Assembly: GCA_910577915.1 (NCBI GenBank)
Contig: CAJTOM010000001.1
Coordinates: 52,721 to 116,720 of the forward strand
Length of the DNA stretch: 64,000 bases
DNA from: an uncultured Oscillospiraceae bacterium
GTDB lineage: Bacteria; Bacillota; Clostridia; Oscillospirales; Oscillospiraceae
Direction of reading: 5' to 3'
The notes beneath the pieces are model-generated. The model searched no databases. It was not told the DNA's origin and saw only the letters and a program-made list of their open reading frames with translations. A program made the position numbers and the translations under genes. Position 1 is the stretch's first letter, and every line of letters begins with the position of its first letter. Shown here piece after piece: positions 46,812-55,384 of the stretch.

Positions 46812-48185
46812 TCAGTCCACCTTGGGCAGCTGGGCCAGACTCCGGGCGATGTCCTCGTCGGTGGGTGCAAAGTTGTGCATCTCCCCGCCGTGGAACTTCC
46901 CGTAGGCCACCAGATCGAAGTACCCGGTGCCGGTAAGGCCGAACAGGATGGTCTTCTCCTCGCCGGTCTCCCTGCACCGCTTGGCCTCGTTGATGGCGGC
47001 CAGGATGGCGTGGCTGGACTCCGGGGCGGGGAGGATGCCCTCCACCCGGGCGAACTCCTCGGCGGCCGCGAAGACATCGGTCTGCTTCACGGCCACAGCC
47101 TCCATGAGCCCGTCGTCATACAGCTGGCTGAGAACGGAGCTCATGCCGTGGAAGCGCAGGCCGCCGGCGTGGTCGGCGGAGGGTATGAACCCGGAGCCCA
47201 GGGTGTACATCTTCGCCAAGGGGCACACCATGCCGGTGTCGCAGAAGTCGTAGCGGTACGCGCCCCGGGTGAAGCTGGGGCAGGAGGCTGGCTCCACGGC
47301 GATGAAGCGGTAGTCCGCCTCCCCCCGGAGCTTCTCCCCCATGAAGGGGGCGATGAGGCCCCCCAGGTTGCTGCCGCCGCCGGCGCAGCCGATGACAACG
47401 TCGGGCTTCACGCCGTATTTATCCAGGGCGGTCTTGGCCTCCAGGCCGATGATGGACTGGTGGAGGAGCACCTGGTTGAGGACGCTGCCCAGCACGTAGC
47501 GGTAGCCGGGGGTGGATACGGCGGCCTCCACCGCCTCGCTGATGGCGCAGCCCAGGGAGCCGGTGGTGCCGGGGAACTGAGCGAGAATCTTCCGGCCCAC
47601 CTCCGTGGTCTCCGAGGGGGAGGGGGTAACGGACGCGCCGTAGACCTTCATCACCTCCCGGCGGAAGGGCTTCTGCTCATAGGAGCACTTGACCATATAT
47701 ACCCGGCAGTCCAGCCCCAGGTAGCCGCAGGCCATGGACAGGGCGGTGCCCCACTGTCCGGCCCCGGTCTCGGTGGTGACGCCGGTGAGGCCCTGCCGTT
47801 TGGCGTAGTAGGCCTGGGCAATGGCGGAGTTGAGCTTGTGGGAGCCGGAGGTGTTGTTGCCCTCGAACTTGTAGTAGATCTTCGCCGGCGTGTCCAGCTT
47901 CTCCTCCAGGCAGTAGGCCCGGACCAGGGGGGAGGGGCGGTACATCTTGTAGAAATCCCGAATCTCCCGGGGAATCTCGAAGTAAGGGGTGTGGTCGTCC
48001 AGCTCCTGGGCCACCAGCTCTTTGCAGAAGACGCCCTCCAGCTCCGCGGCGGTCATGGGCTGGAGCGTGGCGGGGTTCAGGAGGGGGGCGGGCTTGTTGG
48101 CCATGTCCGCCCGCAGATTGTACCATACCCTGGGCATCTCGTCCTCAGACAGATAGATCTTGTAGGGAATTTTCTTCTCACTCAT
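46812..48185 (-). CDS. trpB: Tryptophan synthase beta-like protein, TrpB2 type
   Basis: A 457-residue PLP enzyme of the TrpB2 branch, longer than the standard TrpB (about 400). The PLP lysine is in NNTSGSHKLNSAIAQ, the catalytic glutamate in TTETGAGQWG, and the phosphate loop is GCAGGGSNLGG. TrpB2 proteins join indole and serine to make tryptophan and often work without TrpA; no trpA or other trp gene lies beside it. A T-box leader with a UGG specifier precedes it, so it is made when charged tRNA-Trp is scarce. Indole salvage is the likely job. AAAGGAGAGCAAAGCC lies before the ATG. Confidence 0.93.
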   Translation of the reverse strand: MSEKKIPYKIYLSEDEMPRVWYNLRADMANKPAPLLNPATLQPMTAAELEGVFCKELVAQELDDHTPYFEIPREIRDFYKMYRPSPLVRAYCLEEKLDTPAKIYYKFEGNNTSGSHKLNSAIAQAYYAKRQGLTGVTTETGAGQWGTALSMACGYLGLDCRVYMVKCSYEQKPFRREVMKVYGASVTPSPSETTEVGRKILAQFPGTTGSLGCAISEAVEAAVSTPGYRYVLGSVLNQVLLHQSIIGLEAKTALDKYGVKPDVVIGCAGGGSNLGGLIAPFMGEKLRGEADYRFIAVEPASCPSFTRGAYRYDFCDTGMVCPLAKMYTLGSGFIPSADHAGGLRFHGMSSVLSQLYDDGLMEAVAVKQTDVFAAAEEFARVEGILPAPESSHAILAAINEAKRCRETGEEKTILFGLTGTGYFDLVAYGKFHGGEMHNFAPTDEDIARSLAQLPKVD

Positions 48186-48216
48186 GGCTTTGCTCTCCTT
48201 TCAGATGGTGCGGGAC

Positions 48217-48505
48217 AAAAGAAAACGCCTCTGTCCCTAGCTTTCTCTGCTGGGACAGAAGCGATACACACTTCTGCGGTGCCACCCGGCTTGGCGCCAA
48301 CGGCGCCCTCTCACTGCGCGCCAACACGCGCCGGCTTTGGTAACGGAGATCCCCTCCGGCTCGCCTAATCGCCCGCCATCCCGGCGCGCTTTCGGTCCGC
48401 CCTCGAAAGCCCATTCAGCCCGGCCATCCCTGCCGCGTTCCCACCCTTCGCGGCTCTCTGAGAGGTACCTGCCCGGTCTACTCACACTTTCTCAACGGTT
48501 TGGAT
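48217..48505 (-). ncRNA. T-box leader RNA (tRNA-Trp sensing) of trpB2
   Basis: The leader carries a T-box sequence, GGGTGGCACCGCAG (minus strand, 48287-48274), that pairs with the uncharged tRNA end. It is followed by a terminator: GGGACAGA-type arms at 48226-48237 and 48252-48263, with a T-rich tail at 48217-48225. Stem I shows AGAGAG and a GGTGGGAA apical loop. On its 3' side GAATGGGC places UGG at 48413-48411 as the specifier, which is tryptophan. Uncharged tRNA-Trp should favour the antiterminator and switch on trpB2. Confidence 0.88.
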
Positions 48506-48511
48506 GGAGGT

Positions 48512-48540
48512 ACTATAGCACTTTAACGCGGGAATGTCAA
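48512..48540 (-). promoter_or_regulatory. Promoter of the T-box-trpB2 transcript
   Basis: On the minus strand, TTGACA (48535-48540) and TATAGT (48512-48517) are 17 bases apart, placing the transcript start just before stem I. Confidence 0.85.
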
Positions 48541-48642
48541 GGCGTTCCCGCAAAAAATTTTTTTGCAGGAATATCCCTGGAGAAAATCGCCGTCCCCGGC
48601 GGCGGCCCCCGCCCCTTTTTGTTCCATTTCGCACGTTTTCAC

Positions 48643-48672
48643 TTGACAGAAGGCGGTGGGAGCGAGTATTAT
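48643..48672 (+). promoter_or_regulatory. Promoter of rny
   Basis: TTGACA (48643-48648) and TATTAT (48667-48672) with an 18-base spacer. The leader to the ATG is about 130 bases and contains a GC-rich hairpin, GCCCGGCG ... CGCCGGGC (about 48724-48749). Confidence 0.7.
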
Positions 48673-48807
48673 AGAAAAGGATTTTTGTCGGTGGAGAAAA
48701 GGGGTATCCGCCGATTATTTCCGCGCCCGGCGCAGCGTCACCGCCGGGCTGGCGCAAACCCCCATTCCATAGAGGTAAAAACAACATTTTAGGAGGAAAA
48801 CTAGTCC

Positions 48808-50364
48808 ATGTTTGAAATCATCCACCTGGTGATCGCGGTTGCCGCCGCGGTCGCGGTGGCTGGCGTCGTTTTCTTCCTCCTCGGTGTCACCTATCGTAAG
48901 AAGGTGGCGGAGAAGGAGATCTCCAGCGCGGAGGAGGAAGCGCGCCGTATCATTAACGAGGCCATCAAGAGCTCCGAGAGCAAGCAGCGGGAGATCCTGC
49001 TGGAGGCGAAGGAGGAAATTCTCCGCGCCCGCACCGAGTACGAGCGGGAGGAGAAGAGCCGCCGGGCGGACCTGCAGAAGCAGGAGCGCCGGCTGCAGCA
49101 GAAGGAAGAGAACCTAGACCGCAAGACCGAGAACATCGAGAAGAAGGAGGAGGCGCTGTCCGCCAAGCACGCCGCCGCCGACAGAACCCAGGAGGAGATC
49201 GAGCTCATCAAGCGCAGCCAGACCGAGATGCTCGAGCGCATCTCCGGCTTTACCGTGGAGGAGGCCAAGCAGTACCTCATCTCCCAGGTGGAGGGTGAGG
49301 TCACCCACGAGGCCGCTGTGAAGATCAAGGAGATCGAGCAGCGGGCCAAGGAGGAGGCCGACCAGCGGGCCAAGGAGATTGTGGCCACCGCCATCCAGCG
49401 CTGCGCCGCCGACCATGCGTCTGAAATCACCGTCAGTGTGGTTCCCCTGCCCAATGACGAGATGAAGGGCCGCATCATTGGCCGCGAGGGCCGCAACATC
49501 CGCACCATCGAGACCCTCACCGGCGTGGATCTTATCATTGACGACACCCCGGAGGCCATCACCGTCTCCTGCTTCGAGCCCGTGCGCCGGGAGGTGGCCC
49601 GGGTGGCCCTGGAGAAGCTCATCGCCGACGGGCGCATCCACCCCACCCACATCGAGGAGATGGTGGAGAAGGCCCGCCGGGAGGTGGACGCCGTCATCAA
49701 GAGCGAGGGCGAGCGCGCCGCCTTTGAGACCGGCGTGCGGGGCCTCCACCCCGAGGTCCAGAAGATGCTGGGCCGGCTCCACTACCGCACCAGCTACGGG
49801 CAGAACGTGCTGCAGCACTCCATCGAGGTCAGCCACATCGCCGGCCTCATGGCCGCCGAGCTGGGGCTGGACGTCCACGCCGCCAAGCGGGCCGGCCTGC
49901 TCCACGACATCGGCAAGGCCCTGGACCACGAGTATGAGGGCACCCACGTGAACCTGGGCGTAGAGTTCTGCCGGAAGTACAAGGAAAAAGAGGACATCCT
50001 CAACGCTATCCAGGCCCACCACGGCGACGTGGAGTGCAAGACCCTGATGGCCTGCCTGGTCCAGGCGGCGGACGCGGTGAGCGCGGCCCGTCCCGGCGCG
50101 CGGCGGGAGAATCTGGAGAACTATATCAAGCGCCTGGAGAAGCTGGAGGAGATCACCAGCACCTACCCCGGCGTGGAGAAGTCCTTTGCCATCCAGGCCG
50201 GCCGGGAGGTGCGGGTCATGGTCCGCCCCGAGGCCGTCAGCGAGGACCAGATGGTCATCCTGGCCCGGGATCTGGCCAAGAAGATCGAGAGCGAGCTGGA
50301 GTACCCCGGCCAGATCAAGGTCCATGTGATCCGGGAAACCAAGGTGGTAGAATACGCCAAATAA
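48808..50364 (+). CDS. rny: Ribonuclease Y
   Basis: A 518-residue membrane-anchored endoribonuclease that starts mRNA decay in Firmicutes. It has an N-terminal membrane helix ([19 protein letters not shown]), a long charged coiled coil (about 30-190), a KH domain ([21 protein letters not shown], in order), and an HD domain with the metal pair in [12 protein letters not shown]. The C-terminus [14 protein letters not shown] is typical. The ATG has TAGGAGGAAAACTAG upstream. All family parts are intact, with the usual length of about 520. Confidence 0.97.
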   Translation: MFEIIHLVIAVAAAVAVAGVVFFLLGVTYRKKVAEKEISSAEEEARRIINEAIKSSESKQREILLEAKEEILRARTEYEREEKSRRADLQKQERRLQQKEENLDRKTENIEKKEEALSAKHAAADRTQEEIELIKRSQTEMLERISGFTVEEAKQYLISQVEGEVTHEAAVKIKEIEQRAKEEADQRAKEIVATAIQRCAADHASEITVSVVPLPNDEMKGRIIGREGRNIRTIETLTGVDLIIDDTPEAITVSCFEPVRREVARVALEKLIADGRIHPTHIEEMVEKARREVDAVIKSEGERAAFETGVRGLHPEVQKMLGRLHYRTSYGQNVLQHSIEVSHIAGLMAAELGLDVHAAKRAGLLHDIGKALDHEYEGTHVNLGVEFCRKYKEKEDILNAIQAHHGDVECKTLMACLVQAADAVSAARPGARRENLENYIKRLEKLEEITSTYPGVEKSFAIQAGREVRVMVRPEAVSEDQMVILARDLAKKIESELEYPGQIKVHVIRETKVVEYAK

Positions 50365-50420
50365 CCGGGACCTCGGGGGAGGGTGACGTATCCCCCGGAG
50401 AACCGCCAAACGGAAGAGAC

Positions 50421-50454
50421 AAAAAACCGGACGCCTGCGGGCGTCCGGTTTTTT
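50421..50454. terminator. Bidirectional terminator between rny and the aldose epimerase gene
   Basis: AAAAAACCGGACGCC and GGCGTCCGGTTTTTT form a perfect 15-base stem around TGCG, with six A and six T at the ends. Confidence 0.95.
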
Positions 50455-50515
50455 GCGGCGCACTTGCCATCCCCTCCCCCGGTTGGAAGCGCCGCATCAT
50501 CACCGGGAAGCAGGA

Positions 50516-51391
50516 TCAGAAAATAGTCACCGTCCAGCGGTTCTCGTACCGCCCGCCCGGCTCCAGGGCCGCCAGGTCGCACTGCTGGCTCAGGTCCTCC
50601 ACCACCCCCTGCCGGGAGGGCAGGCTCAGCCAGGGCTCCAGGCACACGAAGGGGGCCTCGGTCTCCGGGTTGTGCCACACCCCCAGGTAGCGCATCTGGG
50701 GGAAGGTCATGGTGACCCCCCGGCTGCCCTCACCGGCGGAGAGGGTGACTGTCCGGTCCATGTGCTTGAGGATGACGGCGTCACGGTCGAAGAGGTCGTG
50801 GCGCAGGGGCAGCACCCGGCCCTCCTCCAGGGGGTAGGGGGCCTCCTGGCCGCTGATCATGTACTGGTCGGACAGGAGCACCTGCCAGGGCTGGCAGGGC
50901 TGCCGGAAGGTGAGCCGGTAGTCTGTGAAGGCCCGGCCCTCCTCCAGGGGCACCCGGAAGCCGGGGTGGGCCCCCAGGCCGAAATACATGGTCTTCCCGT
51001 CCCGATTCTCCACCCGGCAGGTCACCGCGAGGGAGGCCCCCTCCAGGGCGTAGGTGATGGCGAAGGAGAACGCAAAGGGGTAGGCCGCCCTGGTCTCCGG
51101 GCTGTCCGCGGCGGAGAGGGTGACGCGGTCCGCCGTCTTCTCCTCCACCGCGAAGGTCAGGCGGTTGGCGAAGCCGTGGCGGGTCATCTCGTAGGACTGC
51201 CCATCGAGGGTGTAGCGGTCCCCGGTGAGGCGGCCCACGTAGGGGAACAGGTTGGGCGCACGGTTGCGCCAGTAGGCCGGGTCGCCGCTCCAGAGGTACT
51301 CCGTGCCGTCGGCGGCGGTGATGCGCATCAGCTGGGCCCCCAGCTCGTCGACGGTGACGGACATGGCGCTGTTTTGGATGGTGTGAAGCAT
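50516..51391 (-). CDS. Aldose 1-epimerase family protein
   Basis: A 291-residue beta-sandwich protein of the galactose mutarotase superfamily. Family segments are LGAQLMRITAADGTEYLWSG, the NLFPYVGRL region, the catalytic histidine regions RHGFANRL and GLGAHPGFRVP, and a C-terminal FVCLEPW with the general-base glutamate. It resembles the LacX/YeaD-like group that acts on hexoses or hexose phosphates. It stands alone behind its own promoter. The exact sugar is unknown. Confidence 0.9.
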   Translation of the reverse strand: MLHTIQNSAMSVTVDELGAQLMRITAADGTEYLWSGDPAYWRNRAPNLFPYVGRLTGDRYTLDGQSYEMTRHGFANRLTFAVEEKTADRVTLSAADSPETRAAYPFAFSFAITYALEGASLAVTCRVENRDGKTMYFGLGAHPGFRVPLEEGRAFTDYRLTFRQPCQPWQVLLSDQYMISGQEAPYPLEEGRVLPLRHDLFDRDAVILKHMDRTVTLSAGEGSRGVTMTFPQMRYLGVWHNPETEAPFVCLEPWLSLPSRQGVVEDLSQQCDLAALEPGGRYENRWTVTIF

Positions 51392-51454
51392 CGGGGTGGT
51401 CCTCCCTTGTGAATTTTCGGTCCTGTACTCCTCCTGGGTTGTTTTCTATAGGAT

Positions 51455-51483
51455 ATGATACTAAACTACAGCCGGGATTGCAA
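51455..51483 (-). promoter_or_regulatory. Promoter of the aldose epimerase gene
   Basis: On the minus strand TTGCAA (51478-51483) and TATCAT (51455-51460) are 17 bases apart. Confidence 0.7.
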
Positions 51484-51587
51484 GGGGGCCGCCGGTTCTC
51501 CGCCGGTATTTTTTTGCACAGGCAGGATCCTGCGGAAGCCCCCGCACCGGCGCCGGGGAAAATTAACGTCCCTCCGCCAAATTTCCC

Positions 51588-51616
51588 TTGACAAGCGCCA
51601 ATAGTTAGACTATACT
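51588..51616 (+). promoter_or_regulatory. Promoter of feoAB
   Basis: TTGACA (51588-51593) and TATACT (51611-51616) with a 17-base spacer. The inverted repeat at 51603-51620 covers the -10 box. Confidence 0.85.
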
Positions 51617-51620
51617 AACT
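51603..51620. promoter_or_regulatory. Metal-regulator operator over the feoAB promoter
   Basis: AGTTAG and CTAACT are perfect complements six bases apart. The arms resemble DtxR/IdeR-family sites (TTAGG-type half sites) more than a Fur box. Binding would hide the -10 element, as expected of an iron-loaded repressor. Confidence 0.65.
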
Positions 51621-51668
51621 TTTGTGGAAATTTCTGTACGCCTATGAAGCGGAAAGGATATAGCAGCC

Positions 51669-54131
51669 ATGACAAAGCAATCAGGAAGCATGACGCTGGA
51701 CCAGCTGCCGGTGGGGGGCAGCTGCGTAATCGAGCAGGTGGGCAACCAGCGGGGAGCGGTGAAGCGCCGGCTCGTTGACATGGGCCTCACCCCCGGCACC
51801 ACGGTGGAGCTGATCAAAATGGCCCCCTTCGGGGACCCCATGGAGCTGCGCCTGCGGGGCTATGAGCTGAGCCTGCGCCGGGAGGATGCCGCCCAGATCC
51901 GCGTCAGCACCTCCGCCGTGGGCGCGCCGCCCCAGGAGACCGTGTCCGAGAGCGCCTACCACCTGGGGGCCGCCTGTCACGGGGACTGCGCTGCCTGCGC
52001 CATGGGGTGCGCCAACCCCAGGGAGCTGGAGGCCATGCACCGGGCCCACCGTCACGAGCAGGAGCACCACCCCAGCACCTACGACCCCCGCTCCCACGAC
52101 CAGCGCCCCTGGAAGGTGGCCCTGGTGGGAAACCCCAACTGCGGCAAGACCACCCTGTTCAATGCCCTCACCGGCTCCAACCAGTACGTGGGCAACTGGC
52201 CCGGCGTAACGGTGGAGAAGAAGGAGGGGGAGGCCCGCCTGGGGGACGTGCGCTTCACCGTGGTGGACCTGCCGGGCATCTACTCCCTCTCCCCCTACTC
52301 CATGGAGGAGCTGGTGGCCCGGAGGTTCATCATTGAGGAACAGCCCGACGCCATCATCGACATCGTGGACGCCACCAACCTGGAGCGGAACCTCTACCTC
52401 ACCATGCAGCTGCTGGAGCTGGAGCGTCCGGTGGTGCTGGCGGTGAACTTCATGGACGAGGTGGAGAAAAACGGGGACGCCATCGACTGCGCCCGCCTCT
52501 CCGCCCGCCTGGGGGTCCCCGTGGTGCCCATATCCGCCAGGGACGGGATCAACATCGACCGCCTGGTCCAGGAGGCCCACCGCCAGATGCACACCGGTCT
52601 CACGGTGGAGCCCGACGACCTCTACGACGACTTCACCCACGCCATCCACCACCGGGTGGGGGACCTGATCCACGACCGGGCCTACGCCAAGGGCATCCCC
52701 GCCCACTGGGCGGCCATCAAGCTGCTGGGGGGCGACGAGGAGGTGGCCCGGGATCTGGAGCTGGACCGGGAGACCCTGGACCGGATCGACGCCATCGCCG
52801 CCGAGTACGAGGCCTCCAGCCCCCTGGGGGACCGGGAGACCCTGCTGGCGGACAGCCGCTACCGCTTTGTGGAGCGGGTGGTCCGCGCCTCCGTCAAGCG
52901 GGGGAACCACGGCGGGGCGCTCACGGTCACCGAGCGCATCGACGCGGTGGCCACCCACAGGATCTGGGCCATTCCCCTGTTTCTGGGGATGATGCTGGCG
53001 GTGTTCCTGCTGACCTTCAGCGGGCCGGGGGCGTGGCTCTCGGACGGCATCGCCTGGTTTGTGGAGGAGGTTTTGTGCCCCGGCGTGTCCGGCTGGCTGG
53101 TGGCCCTCCACGCCCCCGGCTGGCTCAGCGGCCTGCTGGTGGACGGGCTCATCGCCGGCGTGGGCGGGGTGCTGACCTTCCTGCCCATGATCGCCCTGCT
53201 GTTTCTCTTCCTGTCCATGCTGGAGGACAGCGGCTACATGGCCCGGGCGGCCTTCGTTATGGACCGGACCCTGCGCCATTTCGGCCTCTCCGGCAAGGCC
53301 TTCATCCCCATGCTCATGGGCTTCGGGTGCACGGTGCCCGCCGTCATGGGGGCCCGGACCATGGAGAATGAGAAGGACCGGCGGATGACCATCCTGCTGG
53401 TGCCCTTCATGTCCTGCGGGGCGCGGCTGCCCATCTACGGTCTGATGACCGCCGCCTTTTTCCCCCGGTGGGGGGGCCTGATCGTGTTCGGGCTGTACCT
53501 GCTGGGGCCAGTGATGGCCATTCTCTCCGGGCTGATTCTCAAGCGGAGCGTCTTCCAGGGGGAGCCGGCCCCCTTCCTGCTGGAGCTGCCCCCCTACCGG
53601 ATGCCCACTCTGAAAAACATCTGGCTCCACGTGTGGGAGCGGGTCCGGGACTTTCTCACTCGGGCGGGGACCATCATCGCCGCCATGAGCGTGGTGGTGT
53701 GGTTCCTCCAGAGCTTCGGCGCCGATCTGCGCATGGTGGAGGACACCTCCGACAGCATTCTGGCCCTGGTGGGAGGCCTCTTGGCCCCGGTGTTCGCCCC
53801 CATGGGCTTCGGCGTCTGGCAGGCGGCGGTGGCCCTGCTGACGGGCCTCATCGCCAAGGAGGCGGTGGTCAGCTCCATGAGCCTCTTCTACGGCTTCTCC
53901 CTCACCGACTACGCGGCGGCGGGGGCGGCCATGGCGGCCACCTTCTCCCCGGCGGCGGCCGTCGCCTTTCTGGTCTTCTGCGCCCTGTATACCCCCTGCG
54001 TGGCGGCCATCGCCACCATTCGCCGGGAGATGAACAGCCTCAGCTGGACAGCCCTGGCCCTCGTCTGGCAGCTGGGGACGGCCTGGCTGGCCTCCTTCGC
54101 CGTCTACCAGCTGGCGCAGCTGCTGCTGTAG
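51669..54131 (+). CDS. feoB: Ferrous iron transporter FeoB with fused N-terminal FeoA domain
   Basis: An 820-residue Fe(II) importer. Residues 9-80 are an SH3-like FeoA domain (LPVGGSCVIEQVG ... RRLVDMGLTPGTTVELI). A linker (about 95-140) has four cysteines in CHGDCAACAMGC and many histidines in HRAHRHEQEHH. The GTPase follows with G1 GNPNCGKTT (154-162), G2/G3 around GNWPGVTVEKKEG and DLPGIYSLSPYS, and NFMDE as the G4-like motif. The C-terminal half is a helical pore with GFGCTVPAVMGARTM. FeoA is normally separate. AAAGGATATAGCAGCC precedes the ATG. A ferredoxin gene lies next. Confidence 0.95.
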   Translation: MTKQSGSMTLDQLPVGGSCVIEQVGNQRGAVKRRLVDMGLTPGTTVELIKMAPFGDPMELRLRGYELSLRREDAAQIRVSTSAVGAPPQETVSESAYHLGAACHGDCAACAMGCANPRELEAMHRAHRHEQEHHPSTYDPRSHDQRPWKVALVGNPNCGKTTLFNALTGSNQYVGNWPGVTVEKKEGEARLGDVRFTVVDLPGIYSLSPYSMEELVARRFIIEEQPDAIIDIVDATNLERNLYLTMQLLELERPVVLAVNFMDEVEKNGDAIDCARLSARLGVPVVPISARDGINIDRLVQEAHRQMHTGLTVEPDDLYDDFTHAIHHRVGDLIHDRAYAKGIPAHWAAIKLLGGDEEVARDLELDRETLDRIDAIAAEYEASSPLGDRETLLADSRYRFVERVVRASVKRGNHGGALTVTERIDAVATHRIWAIPLFLGMMLAVFLLTFSGPGAWLSDGIAWFVEEVLCPGVSGWLVALHAPGWLSGLLVDGLIAGVGGVLTFLPMIALLFLFLSMLEDSGYMARAAFVMDRTLRHFGLSGKAFIPMLMGFGCTVPAVMGARTMENEKDRRMTILLVPFMSCGARLPIYGLMTAAFFPRWGGLIVFGLYLLGPVMAILSGLILKRSVFQGEPAPFLLELPPYRMPTLKNIWLHVWERVRDFLTRAGTIIAAMSVVVWFLQSFGADLRMVEDTSDSILALVGGLLAPVFAPMGFGVWQAAVALLTGLIAKEAVVSSMSLFYGFSLTDYAAAGAAMAATFSPAAAVAFLVFCALYTPCVAAIATIRREMNSLSWTALALVWQLGTAWLASFAVYQLAQLLL

Positions 54132-54174
54132 CGGCCGGCGGGAAAAACAAAAGGCAATTTCCTGAAAATATGGT

Positions 54175-54203
54175 TTGCATTTTTTCCGCGTTTCTGGTAG
54201 GAT
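54175..54203 (+). promoter_or_regulatory. Promoter of the ferredoxin gene
   Basis: TTGCAT (54175-54180) and TAGGAT (54198-54203) with a 17-base spacer, 38 bases before the ATG. It suggests the ferredoxin is transcribed apart from feoAB. Confidence 0.65.
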
Positions 54204-54241
54204 AGAGGGGAACCATTCCAACAACAGGAGGCTGTCCTTAT

Positions 54242-54634
54242 ATGAAGAAGCTGGTAGTCAGCAAGACCGATCCCTGCAAGGCGTGTCTCAGCTGCGTCCG
54301 GGCCTGCTCCGAGGCGTTTTATAAGACCTTTGACCCGGACCTGAGCTGCATCCGCATCGTGGCCAAGCCCGACGGCGAGCCCAAGGTGCAAAACTGCATC
54401 ATGTGCGGCAAGTGCGCCCGCACCTGCCCCGAGGGGGCCATCACCCAGAACGCCAAGGGCGTGTACATGATCGACAAGAGCAAGTGCGTGGGCTGCGGCG
54501 AGTGCGTCAAGGCCTGCCCCATGCAGGTGATGGCGATGCCCGCCGCGGAGGGCGCGAAGCCCAGCAAGTGCATCGCCTGCGGCATCTGCGCCAAAGCGTG
54601 CCCCATGGGGATCCTCTCCGTGGAGGAGAAGTAG
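54242..54634 (+). CDS. Polyferredoxin with four [4Fe-4S] motifs
   Basis: A 130-residue iron-sulfur protein with four Cys-x2-Cys-x2-Cys-x3-Cys motifs: CKACLSCVRAC (12-22), CIMCGKCARTC (52-62), CVGCGECVKAC and CIACGICAKAC, plus a lone cysteine at 36. The layout is like the electron-transfer subunits of anaerobic oxidoreductases (HycB or CooF type), but no catalytic subunit is nearby. It could shuttle electrons for a partner encoded elsewhere. AGGAGG lies about 11 bases before the ATG. It has its own promoter despite sitting after feoAB. Confidence 0.92.
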   Translation: MKKLVVSKTDPCKACLSCVRACSEAFYKTFDPDLSCIRIVAKPDGEPKVQNCIMCGKCARTCPEGAITQNAKGVYMIDKSKCVGCGECVKACPMQVMAMPAAEGAKPSKCIACGICAKACPMGILSVEEK

Positions 54635-54724
54635 GGTACATAGCGGCCGGAGGAAATCCGGCCGCTTCCTTTGCGCCCCGGAGGGGCGCGGCGCTCCCAG
54701 TATACAGGAAGGAGAGACCCGTCT

Positions 54725-55372
54725 ATGAAATCATTTTTAATCGTCGGCCTGGGGTCCTTCGGCCACCACCTCTGCCGGGCCCTGGCGGAACAGAAGTGCG
54801 AGATTATGGCGGTGGACCGGGACGGGGAGAATCTGGAGGACATCCTCTCCCTGGTGGTCAGCGCCAAGGTGGGGGACTGCACCCACGAGGAGGTGCTCCG
54901 CTCCTTCGACGTGGGCAGCTTTGACGCCTGCTTCGTCTGCCTGGGGGACAACAACGTCCTCGACAGCCTCCAGATCACCAGTCTGCTCAAGGAGCTGGGG
55001 GCCAGGAAGGTCTTCAGCAAGGCCGACGACGACGTCCAGGCCAAGTTCCTCCTGCGCAACGGGGCCGACGAGATCATCTACCCCGAGCTGGAGGTGGCCT
55101 CCAACATCGCCGTCAGCGAGAGCTCCGACTCCATTTTCGACTGCATCCGCCTCACCGCCGACTACTCCATCTACGAGCTGGCCCCCATGAAGCGCTGGCT
55201 GGGCAGGAGCCTGAAGGAGCTGAATTTCCGGGTGAAGTACAATCTCACCGTCATCGCCGCCATGCGCGACGGCGTGGTGCGCCCCAACCTGAGCCCCGAC
55301 TACCTCTTCAAGGAGGAGGAGCACCTGCTGGTGCTGGGCCGCATTGAGGACATCCGCCGGGTGGTCCGCTGA
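54725..55372 (+). CDS. TrkA/KtrA-type potassium channel regulatory subunit
   Basis: A 215-residue cytosolic gating protein. The RCK_N Rossmann fold begins SFLIVGLGSFGHHLCRAL with the GxGxxG loop, and has VDRD at the end of beta 2; the RCK_C domain covers about 135-215 (APMKRWLGRSLKELNFRVKYNLTVIAAMRDG, in order). It should bind nucleotides and gate a KtrB/TrkH channel, which is not in the window. ATG 54725 is the family start, with GAAGGAGAGA upstream. It lies 91 bases after the ferredoxin gene and 12 before a LysR gene. Confidence 0.92.
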   Translation: MKSFLIVGLGSFGHHLCRALAEQKCEIMAVDRDGENLEDILSLVVSAKVGDCTHEEVLRSFDVGSFDACFVCLGDNNVLDSLQITSLLKELGARKVFSKADDDVQAKFLLRNGADEIIYPELEVASNIAVSESSDSIFDCIRLTADYSIYELAPMKRWLGRSLKELNFRVKYNLTVIAAMRDGVVRPNLSPDYLFKEEEHLLVLGRIEDIRRVVR

Positions 55373-55384
55373 CGGAGGGGGCCC

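Noticed and set aside
44330..47077. A 915-residue minus-strand frame across nrdD
   Set aside because: It is Val/Leu/Gly/His-rich shadow sequence opposite nrdD, and has no start signals or domain.
51681..54224. An 847-residue minus-strand frame opposite feoB
   Set aside because: Shadow of the FeoAB gene with repetitive composition and no recognisable fold.
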